This document shows positions 14,778-20,084 of a DNA stretch of 20,084 bases, piece after piece. The stretch covers positions 1-20,084 of the forward strand of contig JBFXFO010000065.1 of NCBI GenBank assembly GCA_050178915.1. The letters are read 5' to 3'. The notes under the pieces are model-generated. The model made no database searches. It was given only the letters and a program-made list of their open reading frames with translations, and had not been told where the DNA came from. The stretch is from JBFXAF01 sp050178915. Lineage in GTDB: Bacteria; Pseudomonadota; Alphaproteobacteria; Rhizobiales; Rhizobiaceae. The stretch's first letter is position 1. Each line of letters starts with the position of its first letter. The translations under genes were made by a program, and so were the position numbers.

Positions 14778-15956
14778 TTACTGGCCGGTCGTCGCTCCTG
14801 CCTTCGCGGCCTCTTCGGCGCGCTTCTTCTCCACCTCGCGCCAGCGCGCCACGTTCTCGTTGTGCTCTTCGAGCGTGGTAGCGAAGACATGCCCGCCGGT
14901 TCCGTCGGCGACGAAGTAGAGATCGTCTGTCTGCGACGGATTGGCGACGGCTTCAAGTGACTCGCGGCCGGGATTGGCAATCGGCGTCGGCGGCAGGCCC
15001 TTGATCACGTAGGTGTTGTACGGCGTCTCTTTCTGGATATCCGACTGATAGATCGGCCTGTCGGCCGGCTTTCCGGCACCGCCGAACAGGCCGTAGATGA
15101 TGGTCGGGTCCGATTGCAGACGCATGCCCTTCCTGAGGCGGTTGACGAAGACGGCGGCGACGCGGCTGCGCTCATCCGCCACGCCGGTCTCTTTCTCCAC
15201 GATCGAGGCCAGCGTCACGAACTCGTCGATCGTCGAAATGGGCAGGTTCGGCGCCCGGCGGGACCACACGTCCTCGACCAGCTTCTTCTGCCCCGCCAGC
15301 ATCTTGGCGACGATCTCCTGCCGGGTCGTGCCGCGCGTGAACCGCTCGGTGTTGGCGACCAGGCTGCCTTCCACAGGCATGTCAGCCGGCATGTCACCGG
15401 CCAGCGCCTCGTTGTCGCGGATGCGGTTCCAGGCCTGCAGGACGGTCATGCCCTCGGGAATGGTCAGCGAATAGAGGACGGACTTGCCGCTCTTCAGAAG
15501 CTCCATGATCTGGTGCATGGAAGCGCCGGCCTTGATCTCGTATTCGCCGGCCTTCAGGCGGCCTTCATTGCCGTAGAAGCGCAGCCCGACCTGGAAGATG
15601 CGCGCATCCGATATGAAGCCGCGGCGCGACAGCAGGTTGGCGATCTCCTGCACGCCCGATCCTTCCTTCACCAGCACGGTGCCGTTGGTCTCGGACGGTC
15701 CCGGCGCCTCGAAGGCGCGCTTGCCGAAGTAGAGAACCGCGCCGGTGCCGAGCACCAGCAGGATCACCGCCGACATGACGAAATTCATGAAGACGACGAA
15801 CTGGCTGCGCGAGCGGCGTGAACGGCGCGCCACCGGTGGCGGTGGCGGAGTCCCGGCCTCGGGGCGGAGCGCTTCCTTGGCCGTCTTCGGGGTGCGCAGG
15901 CTGGGCGGCACTGGCCGCTGACCGAACTCGCCGTTGCGCGGTGGATTGGTGTTCAT
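14778..15956 (-). CDS. mltG: Endolytic murein transglycosylase MltG
   Basis: A 392-residue inner-membrane lytic transglycosylase (YceG family) that cleaves nascent glycan strands near the membrane and so sets their length. A cytoplasmic N-terminal region of about 50 residues is proline- and arginine-rich (PPPPP, then RRSRRSRS). One membrane span (about 53-78) follows, then a LysM-like module (about 92-155), then the catalytic domain. The catalytic motif SIVEKETGVADERS holds Glu254, equivalent to E. coli Glu218. VFVNRLRKGMRLQSDPTIIYG follows from 269 and the conserved PPTPIANPG later. Odd: the usual EGxLxP[DE]TYxF motif reads EGSLVANTERF (196-206). The ATG at 15956 gives the expected N-terminus. 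It lies 76 bp after fabF and may be read from the acpP-fabF promoter or its own. Confidence 0.93.
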   Translation of the reverse strand: MNTNPPRNGEFGQRPVPPSLRTPKTAKEALRPEAGTPPPPPVARRSRRSRSQFVVFMNFVMSAVILLVLGTGAVLYFGKRAFEAPGPSETNGTVLVKEGSGVQEIANLLSRRGFISDARIFQVGLRFYGNEGRLKAGEYEIKAGASMHQIMELLKSGKSVLYSLTIPEGMTVLQAWNRIRDNEALAGDMPADMPVEGSLVANTERFTRGTTRQEIVAKMLAGQKKLVEDVWSRRAPNLPISTIDEFVTLASIVEKETGVADERSRVAAVFVNRLRKGMRLQSDPTIIYGLFGGAGKPADRPIYQSDIQKETPYNTYVIKGLPPTPIANPGRESLEAVANPSQTDDLYFVADGTGGHVFATTLEEHNENVARWREVEKKRAEEAAKAGATTGQ

Positions 15957-16002
15957 GCAGGCTCGCCGATAATCTGAAATCCGGCCGCGAGACTAGTGCC
16001 GA

Positions 16003-16032
16003 ATATGGCAAAATTCACGCGGACGCGCGCGT
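16003..16032 (-). terminator. Weak hairpin after fabF
   Basis: On the minus strand, just after the fabF stop, ACGCG and CGCGT form a 5-bp stem with a 6-base loop, followed by GAATTTTG. The stem is short and the T tract small, so it could at most attenuate transcription into mltG. Confidence 0.2.
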
Positions 16033-17295
16033 TCAGCCGTTGAAGCGCTGGAAGATGAGCGACGCGTTGGTGCCGCCGAAACCGAAAGAATTGGACAGTG
16101 CCACGTCGATCTGCCGCTTGCGCGGCGTGTTCGGAACGAGGTCGATCGCCGTCTCGCGCTCGGGGTTGTCGAGGTTGATGGTGGCAGGCGCTACGTTGTC
16201 CCGGATGGCGAGGATCGAGAAGATCGCCTCGGCAGCGCCGGCGGCGCCAAGCAGGTGGCCGATCGAGGACTTGGTCGACGACATCGAGATGGTCGAGGCC
16301 GCGTCGCCAACGAGGCGCTCGACCGCACCGAGCTCGATCGTGTCGGCCATGGTCGAGGTGCCGTGTGCGTTGATGTAGTCGATGTCCGATGGCTTCAGCT
16401 TCGCGCGCTTCAGCGCCGCGGTCATGCAGCGGAAGGCACCGTCGCCGTCCTCGGCCGGTGCGGTGATATGATGGGCGTCGCCCGACATGCCGTAGCCGAC
16501 AACCTCGGCGTAGATCTTGGCGCCGCGCGCCTTGGCGTGATCGAGGTCTTCGAGCACGACCACGCCGGCCCCCTCGCCCATGACGAAGCCATCGCGGTCG
16601 CGGTCATAGGGCCGCGAGGCCTTCTGCGGATTGTCATTGTGCTGCGTGGAGAGCGCGCGGCAGGCGGCAAAGCCGGCCAGCGACAGGCGTCCGATCGGCG
16701 CTTCCGTACCGCCGGCGACCATGACGTCGGCGTCGCCCAGCGCAATCAGGCGGGCCGCATCGCCGATGGCATGAGCGCCGGTCGAACAGGCGGTGACGAC
16801 CGCGTGATTCGGGCCCTTCAGCCCGTGGCGGATCGAGACCTGGCCGGAGACGAGGTTGATGATGTTGCCGGGAATGAAGAACGGGCTGATGCGGCGCGGA
16901 CCGCGCTGCTCGAGGATGATCGCGTTCTCGTGGATCCCGTCGATGCCGCCGATGCCCGAGCCGATCATCACGCCGGTTGCCCAGCGCTCTTCCTCGGTCT
17001 GCGGCTTCCAGCCGGAATCGGCAAGCGCCTCGTCGGCCGCGACGATGCCATAGAGGATGAAGTCTCCGATCTTCCGGAGCTCCTTCATCTCGAGATAGGC
17101 TTCGGGATTGAATGTGTGGTTCGAGCCGTCGCCCCGCGGGATCGAGTGCGCGATCTTGCAGGCGAGGTCTTCGACGTCGAACTGTTCAACGCGACGGCAG
17201 GCGCTCTTGCCAGACAAGAGCTCCTGCCAGCCGTGTTCGGCTCCCACCCCGTAGGGAGAGAGCAGGCCAAGGCCGGTGACGACGACCCTCCGCAT
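16033..17295 (-). CDS. fabF: 3-oxoacyl-[acyl-carrier-protein] synthase II
   Basis: A 420-residue beta-ketoacyl-ACP synthase that elongates acyl-ACP with malonyl-ACP in the cytoplasm. It is thiolase-fold and normally a homodimer. The active-site triad is intact: Cys170 in VTACSTGAHA, His311 in NAHGTST and His347 in SIGHLLGA, with Lys342 nearby (E. coli Cys163, His303, His340). The gatekeeper/glycine-rich end NSFGFGGTNASLIF is present. The start MRRVVVTGLGLLSPYG is the family N-terminus. It lies 21 bp after acpP and is surely co-transcribed. FabF is preferred over FabB from the length, the C-terminal motif and linkage to acpP. Confidence 0.96.
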   Translation of the reverse strand: MRRVVVTGLGLLSPYGVGAEHGWQELLSGKSACRRVEQFDVEDLACKIAHSIPRGDGSNHTFNPEAYLEMKELRKIGDFILYGIVAADEALADSGWKPQTEEERWATGVMIGSGIGGIDGIHENAIILEQRGPRRISPFFIPGNIINLVSGQVSIRHGLKGPNHAVVTACSTGAHAIGDAARLIALGDADVMVAGGTEAPIGRLSLAGFAACRALSTQHNDNPQKASRPYDRDRDGFVMGEGAGVVVLEDLDHAKARGAKIYAEVVGYGMSGDAHHITAPAEDGDGAFRCMTAALKRAKLKPSDIDYINAHGTSTMADTIELGAVERLVGDAASTISMSSTKSSIGHLLGAAGAAEAIFSILAIRDNVAPATINLDNPERETAIDLVPNTPRKRQIDVALSNSFGFGGTNASLIFQRFNG

Positions 17296-17316
17296 CGATC
17301 CGGCCGGCCGCGAGGC

Positions 17317-17553
17317 TTAGCTGGAAGCCTTGTCGATGTACTTCACCGCGTCGCCGACGGTGAGGATCGTCTCGGCCGCATCGTCCGGGATCTCGACGCC
17401 GAACTCTTCCTCGAACGCCATGACCAGCTCGACGGTGTCGAGGCTGTCGGCGCCGAGGTCGTCGATGAAGCTCGCCGCTTCGGTGACCTTGTCGGCATCG
17501 ACGCCAAGATGCTCGACGACGATCTTCTTCACGCGTTCTGCGGTATCGCTCAT
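17317..17553 (-). CDS. acpP: Acyl carrier protein
   Basis: A 78-residue acidic protein that carries growing acyl chains on a phosphopantetheine arm and feeds them to FabD, FabF, FabG, LPS lipid A and phospholipid enzymes. The attachment site is Ser37 in GADSLDTVEL, followed by the acidic helix II (VELVMAFEEEFGVEIPDD) to which partner enzymes dock. The start MSDTAERVKKIVVEHLG is typical of rhizobial AcpP. The ATG at 17553 is preceded by GAGGAAGG, an excellent ribosome binding site, so the longer frame upstream to 17664 is rejected. It has its own upstream region of about 200 bp with a good promoter candidate and a palindrome, consistent with the high expression known for this gene in other bacteria. 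Confidence 0.97.
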   Translation of the reverse strand: MSDTAERVKKIVVEHLGVDADKVTEAASFIDDLGADSLDTVELVMAFEEEFGVEIPDDAAETILTVGDAVKYIDKASS

Positions 17554-17584
17554 GTGGCCTTCCTCACAAATGAATTGCCAGTCT

Positions 17585-17613
17585 ACGTAGCTGCGGCTTG
17601 CAAGCCGATCAAG
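17585..17613 (-). promoter_or_regulatory. Candidate acpP promoter
   Basis: Read on the minus strand: CTTGAT (17613-17608), a 17-bp spacer, CTACGT (17590-17585). This fits the rhizobial sigma-70 consensus CTTGAC-N17-CTATAT at five and four of six positions. Transcription would begin near 17577, leaving about 24 nt before acpP, enough for its ribosome binding site. A second, weaker pair lies further upstream (TTGGAG, 17-bp spacer, TAATGC, within about 17661-17690). Confidence 0.5.
17594..17607. promoter_or_regulatory. Perfect 14-bp palindrome in the acpP promoter spacer, possible operator
   Basis: CGGCTTGCAAGCCG equals its own reverse complement and abuts the candidate -35 element, filling most of the spacer before the -10. 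A dimeric regulator bound here would cover the promoter. Which regulator, if any, is not visible from the sequence. Confidence 0.45.
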
Positions 17614-17694
17614 GTAGGATTGCCCGGCATAGGGGCATAAGAATCCAGTGCTTGCGGGCCGCATTACACGAAAATAGGGCGGGCTCCAAGGTCT

Positions 17695-17752
17695 AAAAGG
17701 GCTGCCCGCGACCGGTATGCGTCACGCGGCGACATGCCCTTTGGGCAGAGCC
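17695..17752 (-). terminator. Possible terminator after fabG
   Basis: On the minus strand directly after the fabG stop, GGCTCTGCCC (17752-17743) can pair, with a two-base bulge, with GGGCAGCC (17707-17700), followed by CTTTT (17699-17695). The loop is long (about 35 nt) and holds a smaller TGCCC/GGGCA hairpin, so the call is tentative. It would separate fabD-fabG from acpP. Confidence 0.25.
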
Positions 17753-18490
17753 TCAGATCATCGCCATGCCGCCGTTGACGTGGATCGTCTGGCCCGTGAC
17801 ATAGGCCGCCTCGTTCGACGCGAGGAACACGATCGACGCCGCGACCTCCGCCCCGGTGCCCATGCGCTTCATCGGGATGGCGCCCATGATCGCCTCCTTC
17901 TGCTTGTCGTTCAGCTTGTCGGTCATGGCCGACTCGATGAAGCCCGGCGCGACGCAGTTCACAGTCACGTTGCGCGAGGCGATCTCCTGCCCGAGCGACT
18001 TGGAAAAGCCGATCATGCCGGCCTTGGAGGCGCAGTAGTTGGCCTGACCGGGATTGCCGGTCACGCCCACGACCGACGTGATGTTGATGATGCGGCCAAA
18101 GCGACGCCGCATCATGGGATGGGTCAGTTCGCGGGTCAGACGGAATACCGAGGTCAGGTTGACCTCCAGCACCGCGTCCCAGTCGGCGTCGGACATGCGG
18201 ACGAACAGGCCGTCCCTGGTGATGCCGGCATTGTTGACGAGGATGTCGACGCCTTCGAGGTCGGCCTCCGCCTTCTGGCCGAGCGCCTTCACCGCGTCGC
18301 GGTCCGAAAGGTCGGCCGGGAACACCCTGACCCGGTCGCCCAGGTCGTTCGCCAGCGTTTCCAGCTTCTCGACGCGCGTGCCGTGCAGGCCGACGGTGGC
18401 CCCGGCGGCGTGCAGCGCCCGTGCGGCGGCCTCGCCGATGCCCCCGGATGCGCCGGTGACGAGCGCCTTGCGGCCGGTCAGATCGAACAT
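17753..18490 (-). CDS. fabG: 3-oxoacyl-[acyl-carrier-protein] reductase
   Basis: A 245-residue short-chain dehydrogenase that uses NADPH to reduce 3-oxoacyl-ACP in each elongation cycle. The cofactor loop TGASGGIGEA spans 12-21 and NNAG 86-89. The catalytic set is intact: Asn111, Ser139, Tyr152 and Lys156 (NYCASKAG). The C-terminal YVTGQTIHVNGGMAMI is the usual FabG ending. The ATG at 18490 (MFDLTGRKALVTG) is chosen over a GTG at 18502 because GGAGAG lies just upstream of it and 245 residues is the usual length. It lies 52 bp after fabD and is probably in the same transcript. Confidence 0.96.
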   Translation of the reverse strand: MFDLTGRKALVTGASGGIGEAAARALHAAGATVGLHGTRVEKLETLANDLGDRVRVFPADLSDRDAVKALGQKAEADLEGVDILVNNAGITRDGLFVRMSDADWDAVLEVNLTSVFRLTRELTHPMMRRRFGRIINITSVVGVTGNPGQANYCASKAGMIGFSKSLGQEIASRNVTVNCVAPGFIESAMTDKLNDKQKEAIMGAIPMKRMGTGAEVAASIVFLASNEAAYVTGQTIHVNGGMAMI

Positions 18491-18542
18491 GTTTCTCTCC
18501 ACGATCCAGAACGCCCCCTGCTTAGGGAAACGATCGATTGCC

Positions 18543-19484
18543 CTATTTCAGCGCTGCAGCCGCTGCCTCGACCTCGGCCGGGCTGCCAATGTTGGCGGTG
18601 GCGATCTCCTTGTTGATGCGGCGGGCGAGGCCCGAAAGCACCTTTCCGGAGCCGATCTCATAAAGCGTCGTGACGCCATTGGCGCCGAACCACTCGACGG
18701 TCTCGCGCCAGCGCACCCGGCCGGTGACCTGCTCGACCAGCCGCGTTGCGATCTCGTCCGGATCGCTGAGCGGCTGCACCACGACATTGGCGACGACCGG
18801 AACGACCGGCTTGTTCTTCGTCACCTCTGACAACGCCTGACGCATGGCTTCCGCCGCCGGCGCCATCAGCGCCGAATGGAAAGGCGCGGAGACGGGGAGC
18901 ATCAGCGCACGCTTGGCGCCCTTCTCGGTGCACAGGCGCGCGGCGTGCTCGACCGCCGGCTTGGCGCCCGAGATGACAAGCTGCCCGCCACCATTGTCAT
19001 TGGCGATCTGGCAGACGGAACCCCTGCCGGCCTCGGCACAGGCGGCTTCGACGTCGGCCTGCTCCAGTCCGATGATGGCGGCCATGGCGCCTTCGCCAAC
19101 CGGCACCGCCGCCTGCATGGCGTTGCCGCGGATGCGCAGAAGCCGCGCCGTGTCGGCAATCGAGAACGTGCCAGCCGCGGCCAGCGCCGAATACTCGCCA
19201 AGCGAATGGCCGGCGACATAAGCGACCTTCCCGTGCAGCGTGAAGCCCTGCGCCTCCAGCGCGCGCAACGCCGCCACCGAGACGGCCATCAGCGCCGGCT
19301 GCGCGTTGGCAGTGAGCGTCAGTTCCTCTTCCGGCCCTTCCCACATCAGCTTCGACAGGTTCTGCGACAGCGCAGCGTCGACTTCCTCGAACACGGCGCG
19401 CGCCGCAGGGAAGCTGGCGGCGAGTTCGCGCCCCATGCCGACGGTCTGGCTGCCCTGTCCCGGAAAGGTGAATGCGATGGCCAT
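18543..19484 (-). CDS. fabD: Malonyl-CoA:ACP transacylase
   Basis: A 313-residue cytoplasmic enzyme that moves malonyl groups from CoA to ACP, supplying FabF. The opening FTFPGQGSQTVGMG (5-18) is diagnostic. The nucleophile is Ser94 in GHSLGEYSA, Arg119 (IRGNAMQ) binds the malonyl carboxylate, and His203 in APFHSALM completes the dyad (E. coli Ser92, Arg117, His201). The ferredoxin-like subdomain lies between about 125 and 195. The length is normal. The ATG at 19484 has GGGAG upstream. It is the first gene of the fab cluster. In related bacteria I recall rpsF lying divergently upstream, while here an EAL-domain gene lies there on the same strand. Confidence 0.96.
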   Translation of the reverse strand: MAIAFTFPGQGSQTVGMGRELAASFPAARAVFEEVDAALSQNLSKLMWEGPEEELTLTANAQPALMAVSVAALRALEAQGFTLHGKVAYVAGHSLGEYSALAAAGTFSIADTARLLRIRGNAMQAAVPVGEGAMAAIIGLEQADVEAACAEAGRGSVCQIANDNGGGQLVISGAKPAVEHAARLCTEKGAKRALMLPVSAPFHSALMAPAAEAMRQALSEVTKNKPVVPVVANVVVQPLSDPDEIATRLVEQVTGRVRWRETVEWFGANGVTTLYEIGSGKVLSGLARRINKEIATANIGSPAEVEAAAAALK

Positions 19485-19517
19485 TGGGGTCTCCCGGCAT
19501 CCTTTGTTTTGCCGGTG

Positions 19518-19546
19518 TGTGACGCAACCGCGCCAATGCCGTCAAG
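19518..19546 (-). promoter_or_regulatory. Weak candidate fabD promoter
   Basis: The minus strand has a perfect consensus -35, CTTGAC (19546-19541), but the hexamer 17 bp downstream (GTCACA, 19523-19518) is a poor -10. It lies in the 92-bp gap between the EAL gene and fabD. Confidence 0.25.
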
Positions 19547-19576
19547 ACCAGCCGGGATTCGCGCCTCGATGAGGGA

Positions 19577-20084
19577 TCAGGAAGCCACCCGATCACGGTC
19601 GCGCACGAACTCTTCGAAGTCGCCGCCGCTCATCGCGCGGGCGAATGCATAACCCTGCAGCGTCTGGCACCCCATCTTCCGCAGAAGCCGGGCATGTTCC
19701 ATCGTCTCTACGCCTTCGGCGGTCACGTCGATGCCGAGCGAATGGCCGATGTCCACGATCGACTGCACGAGGTCCCGCTGCGCCGCGGAATCGGCGATCG
19801 GGAAGATCAGCTGCTGGTCGATCTTGAGGCGACGCGGCTTCAGCTTGAGGAGCGACACGATCGACGCGTAGCCGGTCCCGAAATCGTCGATCTCGACCTC
19901 GATGCCGAGTTCCTTGATCTCGTCGACGGCCCAGGTGATGACATCGTCCTGCTCGTCCAGGAAGATCGACTCGATCAGCTCGAACGATACGGTGCCGGGT
20001 TCGATGTTCAGCTTGCGCAGTCCGCTCAGCAACTCCTCGTCCTGCAGGCGGCGCGCCGAGACGTTCACCGAAATTTTTGGAACG
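19577..20084 (-). CDS. EAL-domain protein (c-di-GMP phosphodiesterase), 5' part outside window
   Basis: Only the last 168 or so residues are in the window; the frame is open to the right edge, so the true start is outside, and the GTG at 20068 is an internal Val of ISVNVSAR. The visible part is the C-terminal two thirds of an EAL domain, which hydrolyses cyclic di-GMP to pGpG. Metal- and substrate-binding residues seen are Asn of NVSAR, Glu of FELIES, Asp-Asp of IDDFGTGYAS, Lys of LKID, Glu of VTAEGVET and Gln of QGYAF, so the visible half looks catalytically intact. The EAL motif itself is out of view. One small change: the usual QGYxFxRPM reads QGYAFARAM. Any N-terminal sensor or GGDEF domain cannot be judged. 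It ends 92 bp before fabD on the same strand. Confidence 0.9.
   Translation of the reverse strand, partial: VPKISVNVSARRLQDEELLSGLRKLNIEPGTVSFELIESIFLDEQDDVITWAVDEIKELGIEVEIDDFGTGYASIVSLLKLKPRRLKIDQQLIFPIADSAAQRDLVQSIVDIGHSLGIDVTAEGVETMEHARLLRKMGCQTLQGYAFARAMSGGDFEEFVRDRDRVAS

Noticed and set aside
16255..17640. A long plus-strand open frame antisense to fabF and acpP
   Set aside because: It spans two well-supported genes and their gap, has no motif and mirrors FabF codons.

Overview
The window looks like core chromosome of an alphaproteobacterium of the order Hyphomicrobiales (Rhizobiales), most likely the Mesorhizobium/Phyllobacteriaceae side. The support is high-GC coding sequence, typical rhizobial forms of FabF, AcpP, FabG, LptD, MltG and YicC, and a gene order (pepA-holC divergent from lptF-lptG, then lptD-surA-rsmA, gmk-yicC-mltG-fabF-acpP-fabG-fabD) known from this group. 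The genus is inferred from gene order and protein style, not from a marker search.

Layout. (1) 1-229 is a relatively AT-rich, non-coding leader, followed by a secreted glycine-rich repeat protein (230-886). (2) Plus-strand genes follow: an ABC-F ATPase of the YheS type (994-2871) and a crotonase-fold enzyme (2929-3741). (3) On the minus strand, pepA, holC and an uncharacterised two-TM protein form a tight operon (6339 down to 3760). (4) A 307-bp divergent spacer (6340-6646) separates pepA from the plus-strand run lptF-lptG-lptD-surA-rsmA (6647-13167). (5) A converging minus-strand run reads fabD-fabG, then acpP-fabF-mltG-yicC-gmk (19484 down to 13172). (6) The 3' part of an EAL-domain gene enters from the right edge.

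How the genes work together. Region 4 is an outer-membrane biogenesis module: LptF/LptG extract LPS from the inner membrane, LptD inserts it in the outer membrane, and SurA chaperones LptD and other beta-barrels. RsmA matures 16S rRNA. Region 5 is the fatty-acid synthase II core (FabD loads malonate on ACP, FabF condenses, FabG reduces), followed by MltG (glycan strand termination), YicC (RNase) and Gmk (GMP to GDP). Lipid supply and envelope assembly therefore sit side by side.

Most of the window is ordinary housekeeping DNA and I do not see a clearly new multi-gene system. The points most worth a second look are: a perfect 14-bp palindrome exactly in the spacer of the best candidate acpP promoter; the absence of pdxA from its usual place between surA and rsmA; a crotonase with Cys where the second catalytic Glu should be; the Gly-rich secreted protein with a two-cysteine C-terminal cap; the two-TM protein encoded after pepA-holC; and a changed conserved motif in MltG. 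No tRNA, rRNA, CRISPR array, insertion sequence or phage gene was seen.
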